From positions 310,001 through 374,000 of the forward strand of contig JADIYI010000002.1 in NCBI GenBank assembly GCA_016705365.1: DNA of 64,000 nt, written 5' to 3'. This document shows positions 1 through 9,657 of this stretch, in pieces. Source of the stretch: Gammaproteobacteria bacterium. GTDB lineage: Bacteria; Pseudomonadota; Gammaproteobacteria; Pseudomonadales; UBA5518. The position numbers were made by a program, and so were the translations under genes. The first letter of the stretch is position 1, and every line of letters starts with the position of its first letter. The notes beneath the pieces are model-generated. The model was not told where the DNA came from and did not search any database. It worked only from the letters and a program-made list of their open reading frames with translations.

Positions 1-136
1 AAGCGGAATTTTCGTCGCTGCAGGCGCTCGTGTCCATCGCCGAACTTCGTTGCGGGCGCTGCACGGCGGATTTTGTCATCGCATCGGGCGCGATGCTAGC
101 ATGCGCCGTCGCGACTCGTGCCCAGGATACCGCCCC

Positions 137-1264
137 ATGCCAAGACTCGCCGGTGCCGCGTTGCCGTTTGCGATGTTGCTGTTTTTCCTCGCGGGTTGTG
201 GTGCTGACCCGGGGCCGCCAGCGCCCGTCGCAGCCGTTCGCCCGGTAAAGACGGTCACGGTCAGCGGCGGCTCGGCCGATGTGCGCCGCAGTTTTCCGGC
301 GCGCATCGAAGCTGCGCGGCGTGCCGAACTGGGCTTCCGCGTGTCAGGGACGGTCAAGGAGTTGCTGTTCAAGGAAGGCGACAACGTACCCGAAGGCGCC
401 ACCATCGCCCGCCTCGATCCCACCGATTTCAGGATCGTGCTGGCGGATCGCCAGGCGGTGTTCGACAATGCGCAGCGCAATTTCAGACGGGCCAACGAAC
501 TGATCGGGGCCGGCAATATCTCCAAGCTCGACTTCGACCGCATGGAAGCGAATTTCAAATCCACCGAGGCCGCGCTCAAGCAGGCGCGCCAGGACCTCGC
601 CTACACGGAATTGAAGGCCCCTTTCGCCGGCCGTCTTGCCAAGCGCTATGTCGAGCGTTTCGAGGAAGTCATGGCCAAGATGAGCGTGGTCAGCCTGCAA
701 CAAAGCGACGCACTCGACGTGAAAATCGACGTGCCGGAAGCACTGGTGCGCACCATTCGTGCCGAACGCGCCGAGGTTCCCGACGCCGCGCAACCACAAA
801 CCGAGGCATGGGCCGAGTTCGAGGGCATGCCCGAGCAGCGTTTTGCACTGACCGTGAAGGAGGTATCGACCCGGGCTGACCCACGGACCCAGACTTTCGA
901 AGCCACCTTCAGCATGCCGAACCCCAAATCCATGGTGGTACTGCCCGGCATGACCGCCACCGTCACCATCGATTTTTCACGGATATCCGCAGTGGTCGAG
1001 CTGATCTGGCTGCCGGCAGCAGCGGTAGTCGCGGATGCGACCCTCTCCCCCCATGTCTGGCTGCTGGATCCGGTATCGCTCACGGTGAGCAAGCGCCCGG
1101 TACAGGTAGGCGATCTGCAGGGCGATCGCATCGCCATCACCGGCGGACTCCAAGGTGGCGAGGAAATCGTCGCGGTCGGTGCGAGCTACATGGCGCAGGG
1201 CATGAAAGTCTCGCGCATGAAGCAGAGCGAGCAGGCAGTGCCGCGCGCGGACGACCCGCGTTGA
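137..1264 (+). CDS. RND efflux periplasmic adaptor (membrane fusion) lipoprotein
   Basis: HlyD/AcrA-type adaptor, 375 residues, bridging an inner-membrane RND permease to an outer-membrane channel. The ATG at 137 is preferred because it opens directly on a lipoprotein signal peptide with lipobox LAGC about 20 residues in; upstream in-frame codons do not look like protein. After the signal come the barrel-sandwich start (RVSGTVKELLFKEGDNV), a coiled-coil hairpin rich in A/R/Q, the second lipoyl half (ELKAPFAGRLAKRYVE) and a beta-barrel domain (LPGMTATVTIDF). It ends 7 nt before the permease, so the two form one operon. No TolC-like gene is adjacent. The substrate is unknown. Confidence 0.9.
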   Translation: MPRLAGAALPFAMLLFFLAGCGADPGPPAPVAAVRPVKTVTVSGGSADVRRSFPARIEAARRAELGFRVSGTVKELLFKEGDNVPEGATIARLDPTDFRIVLADRQAVFDNAQRNFRRANELIGAGNISKLDFDRMEANFKSTEAALKQARQDLAYTELKAPFAGRLAKRYVERFEEVMAKMSVVSLQQSDALDVKIDVPEALVRTIRAERAEVPDAAQPQTEAWAEFEGMPEQRFALTVKEVSTRADPRTQTFEATFSMPNPKSMVVLPGMTATVTIDFSRISAVVELIWLPAAAVVADATLSPHVWLLDPVSLTVSKRPVQVGDLQGDRIAITGGLQGGEEIVAVGASYMAQGMKVSRMKQSEQAVPRADDPR

Positions 1265-1271
1265 TCCGCCC

Positions 1272-4200
1272 ATGAATATCGGCGAGTACTCCGTTCACAA
1301 CAAGGTCGTGTCGTGGCTGCTGATCGTGGTTATGGTGGGGGGCGGGATCTGGGGATTCGAGCGCATGGGCAAGCTCGAGGACCCCGCCTTCACCATCAAG
1401 CTGGCCAAGATCATGACCCGCTATCCCGGCGCATCGGCCGAGCAGGTACAGCAGGAAGTCACCTATCACCTCGAGGATGCGATTCAGCGCATGGAGCAGG
1501 TGAAAAACATAAAAATGACGGTATCGCGCCCGGGCCTGTCCGATATCCAGATCGAATTCAAGGACAAGTATCGCGCGCAGGATTTTCCCGACATCTACAA
1601 CGAATTGCGCCGCAAGCTGGTCGATGTGCGCGGACGCCTCCCGCCCGGCGCCGCCGAACCGCAGGTGATCGACGATTTCGGTGACGTCTACGGTGTCTAT
1701 GTCGTGCTCACCGGCGAGGGCTACAGCTGGCGCGACCTGTGGGACACCGCCGATCGCATCAAGCGCGAACTGGTGCTGGTGCCGGGTGTGCGCAAGGTCG
1801 TGATCGAAGGCGAGCAACGCGAAGTGGTCTACGTCGATATCTCGCGTGCGCGACTCGGCGAGCTGGGTGTTTCACCCACCCAGATCGCCGCAGTGCTGCA
1901 ATCCCAGAATGTGGTCGCCGATGCCGGAAGGGTACGGATCGGCGACGAACTGCTGCGCATCGAGCCGAGCGGCGAATTTGCATCCGTGGCATCCATCGGC
2001 GACGTGCTGATCAGTTCCGGCGAGCAGCGGCTGGTTTTCCTGCGCGACATCGCAACCATCACCCGTGCCTACGAAGACATTCCGGGGAAGATGTATTACG
2101 TCAACGGCAAACCCGGGCTCACGCTCGGAATTTCCATGCTTGGCGGCGAAAACGTGGTCGCCATTGGCGAGCAGTTGCAGGCCCGCTTCGACGCCATGAC
2201 CACCATCATTCCGGTAGGCATGGAGATTACCCCGATCTATGACCAGCCGCGGGAAGTGGCGGGATCGGTCAGAGGATTCATGCTCGGCGTTGCGCAGGCG
2301 GTCGCGATCGTGCTGGTGGTGCTGCTGTTGTTCATGGGGCTGCGCACCGGGATCGTCATCGGCGCGGTATTGCTGATCACCGTGAGCGGCACGCTGTTCC
2401 TGATGCATCTCAACGGCATTGAATTGCAGCGCGTTTCGCTCGGTGCGCTCGTGATCGCACTCGGCATGCTGGTCGACAACGCGATCGTGGTGGCCGAGGG
2501 AATGCTGGTGCGCATGCAGGCGGGCATGTCCGCGACTGCCGCTGCGCGCGAATGCGTCGGCAAAACCATCTGGCCCCTGCTTGGCGGCACCGCGATCGGG
2601 ATCCTGGCGTTCTCTGCCATCGGACTCTCACCGGATTCAACCGGTGAATTCGCAGGCTCTCTCTTCTGGGTGATCCTGATCTCGCTGTCGTTGTCATGGC
2701 TGACCGCAATCAGCACCACTCCCCTGCTGTGCGCATGGCTGTTGCGTGCGGGAACGCCCGCCAACGCCGGCACCGCCCCCTACGGCAGCATTTTCTTTCG
2801 TGTCTACCGCGCGAGCGTCGCGCTGGCAATCAAGCATCGCTGGGCGACACTGGGGCTCGTCGGCGGCCTGTTCTTCGTGGCACTGATCGGCTTTGGCTCG
2901 GTAAAGCACGGGTTCTTCCCCGATGCAAACGCCTCGCTGTTCTTTGTCGACATCTGGGAGCCGGAAGGCAGCGACATTCGCATGACGCGGCGTGACGCAC
3001 TGCAAGTCAGCCGCTTTTTGCAACAACAGGAAGGCGTGCTCCGTGCCTCGGCGGTGATCGGCGGTGGGCACCAGCGCTTCACTCTCGTTTACGACGCGAA
3101 GGAACCCTCACGCGCCTATGCACAGATCGTCGTCCAGACCGACAGCCGGGAGCGCATCGAAGCAGTTTGGGCGAAAGCCGACCGCTTCCTGCGCGAGGAG
3201 TTGCCCTGGACCGACCCGATCATCAAGCCGCTGCGGATCGGTCCCGGACGCGACAGCAAGATCGAGGCACGCTTCAGCGGACCCGATCCGCTGGTGTTAC
3301 GCGATTTGTCGGAGCAGGCCAAGGCGATCATGCGCGCGGACCCCGAGGCGAAGGAAATACGCGACGACTGGCGGGCGCCGGTCAAGGTGGTTCGCCCGCT
3401 GTTCAACGAGCAGATCGGACGCCAGCTCGGCATCAGCCGCGAGGCCGTGGCGGGTTCCCTGCAGTATGCCTTCGACGGCACCCAGGTTGGCCTCTACCGT
3501 GACGGTGTGCACCTGCTGCCGATACTGATGCGCGCACCCGAGGCAGAGCGTGGCGATATCAGCAACCTGCGCGATATCCGCGTCTGGAGCCCGATACTCG
3601 CGCAATCGGTGCCGGTGTCGCAGGTAGTATCGGGATTCGAAACAAGCTGGGAAAATTCGCTGTTGCGCAGCCGCAACCGCCAGCTGACGATCATCGCCTC
3701 CTGCAACCCGAGCGGAGAACCCGGTGCGGACCTGTTCGAGCGCCTGCGCGAACGCATCGAGCAGGTCGAACTGCCACCCGGATACGCGCTCGCCTGGGGC
3801 GGCGAACACGAAGATTCGCAAAAAGCCAGCCAGGGCCTTTCGGGGGCCTTGCCGATGGGCTTCCTGCTGATGATCCTTACCAGCATCCTGTTGTTTGGCA
3901 AGTTGCGCCAGCCCTTGATCATCTGGCTGACCGTGCCGCTCGCCATCATCGGCATTACCGCCGGCCTCCTGGGCGCTGATGGCGCCTTCGACTTCATGTC
4001 CTTGCTCGGTGCCCTGTCACTGGTCGGACTGTTGATCAAGAACGCCATCGTGCTGATCGAGGAGATCGATCAGCAGATTGAATCGGGCAAGGATGGACTC
4101 GAAGCGATACTGGATTCCGCGGTCAGCCGCATGCGTCCGGTGCTGCTGGCAGCCGTCACCACCATCCTCGGGCTGATCCCGCTGCTTCCGGATGTGTTCT

Positions 4201-4319
4201 TCGTCAACATGGCCATCACCATCATGGCCGGTCTCGGCTTTGCGACGGTGCTGACGCTGATCGTGGTGCCGACACTGTATGCGCTGCTGTTTCGCATCGC
4301 GGCAACGTCGCGGGCCTAG
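1272..4319 (+). CDS. RND efflux permease (AcrB/HAE1-like)
   Basis: Proton-driven inner-membrane transporter, 1015 residues, the normal length for the family. It shows the duplicated layout: TM1 near the N-terminus, a porter loop, TM2-6, a second half with TM7, another porter loop and TM8-12. TM4 carries GMLVDNAIVVAEG, which keeps the first of the two relay aspartates of AcrB and has Asn at the second. TM10 has the relay lysine in LLIKNAIVLIEEID. It is cotranscribed with the adaptor lipoprotein upstream. It most resembles acriflavin-resistance-type pumps rather than CusA/CzcA metal pumps. The substrate cannot be read from sequence. Confidence 0.92.
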   Translation: MNIGEYSVHNKVVSWLLIVVMVGGGIWGFERMGKLEDPAFTIKLAKIMTRYPGASAEQVQQEVTYHLEDAIQRMEQVKNIKMTVSRPGLSDIQIEFKDKYRAQDFPDIYNELRRKLVDVRGRLPPGAAEPQVIDDFGDVYGVYVVLTGEGYSWRDLWDTADRIKRELVLVPGVRKVVIEGEQREVVYVDISRARLGELGVSPTQIAAVLQSQNVVADAGRVRIGDELLRIEPSGEFASVASIGDVLISSGEQRLVFLRDIATITRAYEDIPGKMYYVNGKPGLTLGISMLGGENVVAIGEQLQARFDAMTTIIPVGMEITPIYDQPREVAGSVRGFMLGVAQAVAIVLVVLLLFMGLRTGIVIGAVLLITVSGTLFLMHLNGIELQRVSLGALVIALGMLVDNAIVVAEGMLVRMQAGMSATAAARECVGKTIWPLLGGTAIGILAFSAIGLSPDSTGEFAGSLFWVILISLSLSWLTAISTTPLLCAWLLRAGTPANAGTAPYGSIFFRVYRASVALAIKHRWATLGLVGGLFFVALIGFGSVKHGFFPDANASLFFVDIWEPEGSDIRMTRRDALQVSRFLQQQEGVLRASAVIGGGHQRFTLVYDAKEPSRAYAQIVVQTDSRERIEAVWAKADRFLREELPWTDPIIKPLRIGPGRDSKIEARFSGPDPLVLRDLSEQAKAIMRADPEAKEIRDDWRAPVKVVRPLFNEQIGRQLGISREAVAGSLQYAFDGTQVGLYRDGVHLLPILMRAPEAERGDISNLRDIRVWSPILAQSVPVSQVVSGFETSWENSLLRSRNRQLTIIASCNPSGEPGADLFERLRERIEQVELPPGYALAWGGEHEDSQKASQGLSGALPMGFLLMILTSILLFGKLRQPLIIWLTVPLAIIGITAGLLGADGAFDFMSLLGALSLVGLLIKNAIVLIEEIDQQIESGKDGLEAILDSAVSRMRPVLLAAVTTILGLIPLLPDVFFVNMAITIMAGLGFATVLTLIVVPTLYALLFRIAATSRA

Positions 4320-4489
4320 CTGCGACAGCGTGACAGCGCGATCCACCCGTGCCCCGGGCTGCTTCATCGCCTGAACCACGGCTTGCCGGCGTCAAAAAAT
4401 AATCGCGCCACAATGTTTTTCCGTTGCGGTGCACTTGTTCCCGGCGGCGCTGAACCGTACCCTGTGTACCCCGCGCAAGGCAGACTTCG

Positions 4490-5473
4490 ATGAGCACCGA
4501 GCACCCTTTCGATGCACTGACCCCGGATACCGTGATCGACGCCATCGAAAGCACCGGTCGCTTGAGCGACCTGCGTATCTTCGCGCTCAACAGTTATGAA
4601 AACCGTGTCTACCAGGTTGGTATCGAGGGCGAGGCGCCGTTGATCGTGAAGTTCTACCGTCCCGGGCGCTGGAGCGACGCATCGATCCTCGAGGAACATG
4701 CCTTCAGTCGTGAATTGCTGGATGCCGAACTGCCGGTGATTGCGCCGCTGGTGGATGACAATGGACAGACGCTGCTGGATTTCGCCGGTTTTCGTTTCAC
4801 GCTGTTTCCGCGGATCGGCGGACACGTTCCCGAACTCGACCAGCCGGAACAGTTGCTGTCATTGGGGCGCATCCTCGGGCGCATGCACGCGATCGGCGCG
4901 AGTCGTGCGTTCAGCGCGCGCCCCCGGGTCGATATCGAGAGTTACGCGCAGGCGAGCTTCGAGCTGATCGAGCAGCACTTCATTCCTGCCGAGCTGAAGA
5001 CCTCCTATGTCACGCTGTGCGAATCGCTGCTGGGACGCCTGCGTGAACTGTATCGTCCCGAGCAACTCACCCTGATCCGCAGCCACGGCGACCTGCACCC
5101 GGGCAATATTCTCTGCCGTGACGGCGCCTTGTGCCTGGTGGATCTCGACGATTGCCGCAGCGCGCCCGCGATGCAGGACATCTGGATGCTGCTGTCCGGT
5201 GAGCGACCCGAGCGCATGGCGCAATTGACCGAGATCGTGGACGGCTACGAGGAGTTCCACGACTTTCCCGCCTCCGAACTGCCCCTGATCGAGCCGCTGC
5301 GCACGCTGCGCCTGATGCACTACGCGGCCTGGCTCGCGGCGCGCTGGCACGATCCGGCATTTCCGAAATATTTTCCCTGGTTCAACACGCCGCGTTACTG
5401 GTCGGAACACGTACTCGAACTGCGCGAACAGCTAGCTGCGCTCGACGAGGAACCGTTGCGCTTGTATCGTTGA
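4490..5473 (+). CDS. srkA: Stress response kinase A (SrkA/YihE/RdoA)
   Basis: Cytoplasmic Ser/Thr protein kinase of the aminoglycoside-phosphotransferase fold, 327 residues (E. coli SrkA is 328). The N-terminus has the family pattern LNSYENRVYQVG with the ATP-contacting lysine in LIVKFYRPGRW. The catalytic loop is SHGDLHPGN (H199-D201, N206) and the metal-binding motif is LVDLDD (about 217-221). In enterobacteria SrkA counters stress-induced death and works with the Cpx/MazEF network. It stands alone here, with 170 nt upstream and the convergent cysteine synthase downstream. Confidence 0.93.
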   Translation: MSTEHPFDALTPDTVIDAIESTGRLSDLRIFALNSYENRVYQVGIEGEAPLIVKFYRPGRWSDASILEEHAFSRELLDAELPVIAPLVDDNGQTLLDFAGFRFTLFPRIGGHVPELDQPEQLLSLGRILGRMHAIGASRAFSARPRVDIESYAQASFELIEQHFIPAELKTSYVTLCESLLGRLRELYRPEQLTLIRSHGDLHPGNILCRDGALCLVDLDDCRSAPAMQDIWMLLSGERPERMAQLTEIVDGYEEFHDFPASELPLIEPLRTLRLMHYAAWLAARWHDPAFPKYFPWFNTPRYWSEHVLELREQLAALDEEPLRLYR

Positions 5474-5539
5474 TCCTTGGATTGCCTGCGGCCAGTTTTC
5501 CCGGCGTCTGAACGAAAGCCTGGAAGAGAGAGCGGTGTC

Positions 5540-6541
5540 TCAATCCAGCCAGCCGGGTACCGGCAGGTTCTTGCGGCGCAGGAACGAGGGGTTGAAGAGC
5601 CTGCTCTGGTAGCGGGTGCCATAATCGCACAGGATGGTGACGATCGTATGCCCGGGCCCGAGTTCGTGCGCCAGCCGCACGGCCCCGGCAATATTGATCG
5701 CCGAGGAACCGCCGAGACACAAACCCTCGTGCTGCAGCAGATCGAAAATATAGGGCAGCGCTTCGGCATCCGGCACCTGGCAGGCAAAATCGATCTGCGC
5801 GCCTTCGAGATTGGCGGTGATCCGCGTCTGGCCGATCCCCTCGGTGATCGAATCACCCTCGCCGCGCAGTTCGCCATTGGTGTAATAGTTGTACAACGCC
5901 GCGCCCATCGGATCGGCCAAGCCGATCCGCACCGCGGGATTGTGGCTCTTCAGGCAATTGGCCACTCCGGCCAGCGTGCCACCGGTACCCACCGAGCAGA
6001 TGAAGCCGTCGACCTTGCCGGCCGTTTGCCGCCAGATTTCGGCGCCGGTGGTGTCGCGATGCATGTCACGGTTGGCGGTGTTGTCGAACTGGTTGGCCCA
6101 CACTGCGCCGTGCTCCTCGCGCCCGGCGAGTTCCCCGGCAAGGCGTCCCGAGACTTTCACATAGTGATTGGGATCGCTCGACGGCGCCGCGGGTACCAGC
6201 TTCACATCGGCCCCGCACAGCATCAGCATGTCGATTTTTTCCGGGCTCTGGGTTTCCGGTATCACGATCGTGGTGCGGTAACCGAGCGCATTGCCCAGCA
6301 GGCACAACCCGATACCGGTGTTGCCGGCCGTTCCCTCCACGATCCGGCCACCGGGGCGAAGCACGCCGCGGCGCTCGGCGTCGCGGATGATGCCAAGCGC
6401 GGTGCGATCCTTTACCGAGCCACCCGGATTGAGGAATTCCGCCTTGCCCAGGATCTCGCAGCCGGTGAGCTTTGAGGCGTGGCGCAACCGTACCAGCGGC
6501 GTGTTGCCCACCAATCCTGTCAATCCATCGCTGTAGTCCAT
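5540..6541 (-). CDS. cysK: Cysteine synthase A family PLP enzyme
   Basis: O-acetylserine sulfhydrylase-type fold-II PLP enzyme, 333 residues. The Schiff-base lysine lies in NPGGSVKDRTA (K44 from this start), the phosphate-binding loop is GTAGNTGIG and the glycine-rich PLP ring motif is VGTGGTLAGV. The ATG at 6541 is used; a TTG sits one codon upstream and no strong Shine-Dalgarno separates them. The substrate-binding loop reads GTAGNTG instead of the usual TSGNTG, and the C-terminus is slightly extended, so this may be the second CysK-like clade (including cystathionine/cysteine synthases with altered donor). No cysE neighbour is seen. Confidence 0.85.
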   Translation of the reverse strand: MDYSDGLTGLVGNTPLVRLRHASKLTGCEILGKAEFLNPGGSVKDRTALGIIRDAERRGVLRPGGRIVEGTAGNTGIGLCLLGNALGYRTTIVIPETQSPEKIDMLMLCGADVKLVPAAPSSDPNHYVKVSGRLAGELAGREEHGAVWANQFDNTANRDMHRDTTGAEIWRQTAGKVDGFICSVGTGGTLAGVANCLKSHNPAVRIGLADPMGAALYNYYTNGELRGEGDSITEGIGQTRITANLEGAQIDFACQVPDAEALPYIFDLLQHEGLCLGGSSAINIAGAVRLAHELGPGHTIVTILCDYGTRYQSRLFNPSFLRRKNLPVPGWLD

Positions 6542-6572
6542 CAAATGATCCGATAAACGTCTGTGCGAAGCA

Positions 6573-7721
6573 CTATACCCGTTCCGGCGCGCTGCTCGCC
6601 ATCGCGCGCAGGCGACTCATCCCGGCCTGGTCGGGGGCAAATATCCCGTGCTCGCAGATCAGTGCGCTGACCAGGCGGGCAGGCGTCACGTCGAACGCGA
6701 AATTCACCGCCGCGCTGCCGGGAGGCGCTGCACGCACCCGCTGCAGGCTGCCATCGGCGCCGGCGCCTTCGTGCATCAGCACTTCGGCGCCATCGCGGGC
6801 CTCGATTTCGATTTCCGCGACGCCGTTGTCGAGTTCCCAGTCGATGGTCGAGCACGGCAGCGCGACATAGAACGGCACCCCGTTGTCGACCGCGGCCAGC
6901 GCCTTGGCATAGGTGCCGATCTTGTTGCACACATCACCGCTGCCGGTGGTGCGATCGCTGCCGACCAGGCAAAGATCGACCATGCCGCGCTGCATCAGGT
7001 GCGCAGCACAATTGTCGACCACGATACTGTGCGCGATCCCCGCCTGTCCGAGTTCCCAGGCCGTGAGCCGGGCACCCTGGTTGCGCGGGCGCGTTTCATC
7101 GACCCAGACATGCAACTCCATGCCCGCGGCAGCGGCCCGATACAACGGCGCGAGCGCGGTACCCCAGGCACCGGTGGCAAGCCAGCCGGCATTGCAGTGG
7201 GTCAGCACATCGAGACGCCCGCGGGCGCGCGCGCGCGGCGAGTGCGCCGCGACGCGCAACAACTCGAAGCCCTGCTCGCCGATGCGCTCGCAGCACCGGT
7301 GCTCCGCGTTTTGCAGGGCGCGGGCATGAACGAGCGCGGCATCGGCGCGCGCTGCGAGTGGCAAAGCCTCGAGCAGGCGCAACATCCCGGCCACCGCCCA
7401 GCGCAGGTTGACGGCCGTCGGGCGACTCGCCAGCAGTTCGCTCGCGGCACTGCGCAGCGCAACGTCACCGGCATCGGCATGCGCCGCGAGCGCCATTCCC
7501 GCCGCTGCGGCAACACCGATCAACGGAGCCCCGCGTACCTGCATGTCGCGGATCACGCGGGCGCACGCGCTCACGCTGTCGACCGTCAGAAACCGCACCG
7601 TAAACGGCAGTACGGTTTGATCGAGCACCTCGAAGGCACTGCCATCCGCACCCATCAGCAACGGCGGGAAGCGCTCCCAGGCCGGGATCTGCGCTGCCTC
7701 AGAATGCGATGAACCAGACAT
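6573..7721 (-). CDS. mtnA: S-methyl-5-thioribose-1-phosphate isomerase
   Basis: MtnA converts 5-methylthioribose-1-phosphate to methylthioribulose-1-phosphate in the methionine salvage pathway. The protein has 382 residues. Diagnostic motifs are RGAPLIGVAAA, THCNAGWLATGAWGTAL with the catalytic cysteine, DETRPRNQGARLTAWEL, and VGSDRTTGSGDVCNKIGTY with the catalytic aspartate. The usual sequence in the last motif is GSDRIAANGDV, so the TTGS stretch is a small deviation. Its 5' end overlaps the transporter gene by 23 nt, implying translational coupling. No other methionine-salvage gene is visible nearby. Confidence 0.93.
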   Translation of the reverse strand: MSGSSHSEAAQIPAWERFPPLLMGADGSAFEVLDQTVLPFTVRFLTVDSVSACARVIRDMQVRGAPLIGVAAAAGMALAAHADAGDVALRSAASELLASRPTAVNLRWAVAGMLRLLEALPLAARADAALVHARALQNAEHRCCERIGEQGFELLRVAAHSPRARARGRLDVLTHCNAGWLATGAWGTALAPLYRAAAAGMELHVWVDETRPRNQGARLTAWELGQAGIAHSIVVDNCAAHLMQRGMVDLCLVGSDRTTGSGDVCNKIGTYAKALAAVDNGVPFYVALPCSTIDWELDNGVAEIEIEARDGAEVLMHEGAGADGSLQRVRAAPPGSAAVNFAFDVTPARLVSALICEHGIFAPDQAGMSRLRAMASSAPERV

Positions 7722-9156
7722 AGCCAACTACCACCAGGATGCCAAGAAGATTGAGTCCAAAGCCGGCACGGATCATCGCGCCCAACGGTACGCAACCGCT
7801 GCCGTAGGCGATGGCGTTGGGCGGTGTCGCCACCGGCAACATGAAACCGCAGCTTGCGGAGAGGGTTGCGACCATGAATACCGGCAGCGGCTCGAGGCCG
7901 CTGGCAGTGCAGACGACCGCGAGTATCGGCATGATTGCACTTGCCGCCGCGGTGTTGCTGGTGAGTTCGCCGGAAAACACGATCACGGCAGCCAGCAGCA
8001 CCATCATCGAGCCCGGGCCGAGTTCACCGAGCTTCCCGATCAGCGCAGCAATCGGTACGTCAGCGCCCGAACTCGTGATCGCGGCCGCCAGACTGAGGCC
8101 ACCTCCGAACAGCAGCAGGATATCCCACGGCAGACCCCGCGCGGTATTCCAGTCGAGCAAGCGCGTTCCGTCTGCATCCCCTGCGGGCAGAATGAACAAT
8201 GCCATCGCACCGAGCAATGCGATCAGCGCATCATCGAGTCCCGGCAGGTTCAGCCACAAAGCCAGTTGTGGTCGCAGCACCCAGCCACCGGCAACCAGGG
8301 CAAACACCGCTCCGACGCGCCACTCGGCACTACCGGCCGGACCAAGATCACGCAGCCTGATCCGCAGCGCCTGCCTGCCCCCGGCAAATTGCCCGTTGCC
8401 CAGGCGAAAGGCGCCAAAGCACAACCACAGCCAGGTGAGCGGCAGCAATATCAGCACCACCGGAAGCCCCACGCGCAGCCATTGCAGCATCGTGATATCC
8501 ATGGAGTAATGGGCACGCATGAAGCCCGCCATCACCAGGTTCGGCGGCGTCCCGATCGGTGTCGCCATACCGCCAATCGATGCCGCATAGGCAATGCCCA
8601 GCATCAGCGCCGCGGCAAAGCCATCGGTTGCGTTCGCCGGCGCGCGCTCCTCGCGCCAGGTCTGCACCACGCTGAGACCGATTGGGGCGAGCATCATCAT
8701 GGTGGCGGTGTTGGACAGCCACATCGACAGCAAGGCGGTTGCCAGCATGAAGCCCGCGATCAACTGCCGCTGTCCCGAGCCCATCGCGACGAGCATCGCC
8801 AGGGCGATGCGTCGATGCAGCCCCCAGCGCTGCATCGCCAGCCCGAGCATGAACCCCCCCATGAACAAATACACGACGTTGCTGGCATAAGGGGCCGACG
8901 CGGCGGCAAAACCGAGCGAGGTGAACAATGGCAGGATCACCAACGGCAACAGCGAAGTGACGGCGAGCGGAACTGCCTCGCTCATCCACCACAGAGCCAT
9001 CCACAGCGCCATTCCGAGAACCACACGCGCATCCGTACCGATGCCCTGCCCCGCCAGCAGCACGAAAGCCGTCATCGCGAGCGGACCGGCGACCAGTCCG
9101 GCACGCCGGACGGCACTGCCGATCCGCGCCAGTCTCGTTCGCGGATCCGGATTCAA
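7699..9156 (-). CDS. SLC13/DASS-family sodium:anion symporter
   Basis: Inner-membrane divalent anion:sodium symporter, about 485 residues and 11-12 membrane spans. Both SNT substrate/sodium motifs are present: LSNTATMMMLAPIG in the first half and TSNTAAASAIMPI in the second. The early region LWMALWWMSEAVPLAVTSLLP is split into two typical family blocks. The start is uncertain: no ATG lies upstream of the first membrane span, so the TTG at 9156, 22 nt past the preceding stop, is proposed; CTG at 9168 or the ATG inside TM1 are alternatives. Probable substrates are dicarboxylates or sulfate. It sits between an 86-residue unknown and mtnA in one transcription unit. Confidence 0.85.
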   Translation of the reverse strand: MNPDPRTRLARIGSAVRRAGLVAGPLAMTAFVLLAGQGIGTDARVVLGMALWMALWWMSEAVPLAVTSLLPLVILPLFTSLGFAAASAPYASNVVYLFMGGFMLGLAMQRWGLHRRIALAMLVAMGSGQRQLIAGFMLATALLSMWLSNTATMMMLAPIGLSVVQTWREERAPANATDGFAAALMLGIAYAASIGGMATPIGTPPNLVMAGFMRAHYSMDITMLQWLRVGLPVVLILLPLTWLWLCFGAFRLGNGQFAGGRQALRIRLRDLGPAGSAEWRVGAVFALVAGGWVLRPQLALWLNLPGLDDALIALLGAMALFILPAGDADGTRLLDWNTARGLPWDILLLFGGGLSLAAAITSSGADVPIAALIGKLGELGPGSMMVLLAAVIVFSGELTSNTAAASAIMPILAVVCTASGLEPLPVFMVATLSASCGFMLPVATPPNAIAYGSGCVPLGAMIRAGFGLNLLGILVVVGYVWFIAF

Positions 9157-9178
9157 TGGTCGAACCAGCGCGCCGGTG

Positions 9179-9439
9179 TCAGTTTTGAAGTACGGCCCCT
9201 GGCAGGCGATTGAGGCCGGCGTTCGGAAAGCGGCAACTCTCCATCCACAGCGGCCAGTCGCTGGGAAGCATGCGAAAGACGCTCTCCTCGAGTGCCTGAC
9301 GTTCGTTCGCGTCGCGCAAACCGATCTCCTGATCGACGACGACATAGCGGCGCGCAGCCTCCTGCCATACGATCGGGTCCGCGCAGTGGCTCGCCCAGAT
9401 GATGACGTTGTGCAGCGGCTGAAGAACTTCTGGTGTCAT
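9179..9439 (-). CDS. Small unrecognised protein, 86 residues
   Basis: I do not recognise this family. The ATG at 9439 has a well-placed GGAAGA 7 nt upstream, which supports it as a real gene, and the codon use matches its neighbours. The protein is soluble-looking, acidic in the middle, with two cysteines and many tryptophans (W14, W20, W63, W66 approximately), no signal peptide and no membrane segment. It precedes the DASS transporter with a 22-nt gap and is probably cotranscribed. It could be an accessory protein of that operon or an independent protein with its own AT-rich upstream promoter. Confidence 0.6.
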   Translation of the reverse strand: MTPEVLQPLHNVIIWASHCADPIVWQEAARRYVVVDQEIGLRDANERQALEESVFRMLPSDWPLWMESCRFPNAGLNRLPGAVLQN

Positions 9440-9657
9440 TGAATTGTCTTCCGGATGGCTAAGCACTCTTGCAATTCAAAAACAATGCCATGTATTAATG
9501 ACTTTAATTAGGAGCCATAGTTTATTGTTTTTTAAGCGAATATTTCTATTGAAATGAAGGGCTTTCGAGAACCCGTCGGAAACATGACATCAGCTGAGCG
9601 CTTTGGGCACGCGGGGTTGAATATCTGCCTTCTTTTTTTTTGCCGTGCCCTGCGAAA
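9440..9657. other. AT-rich intergenic region
   Basis: 218 nt without a gene. The part from about 9466 to 9560 is much more AT-rich than its surroundings and lies just upstream of the minus-strand 86-residue gene, so it probably holds the promoter of that operon. A run of ten T on the plus strand lies at 9632-9641, just beyond the end of the next minus-strand gene. On that gene's transcript it would be an A-run, so it is not an intrinsic terminator for it. I see no clear -35/-10 pair. Confidence 0.4.
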
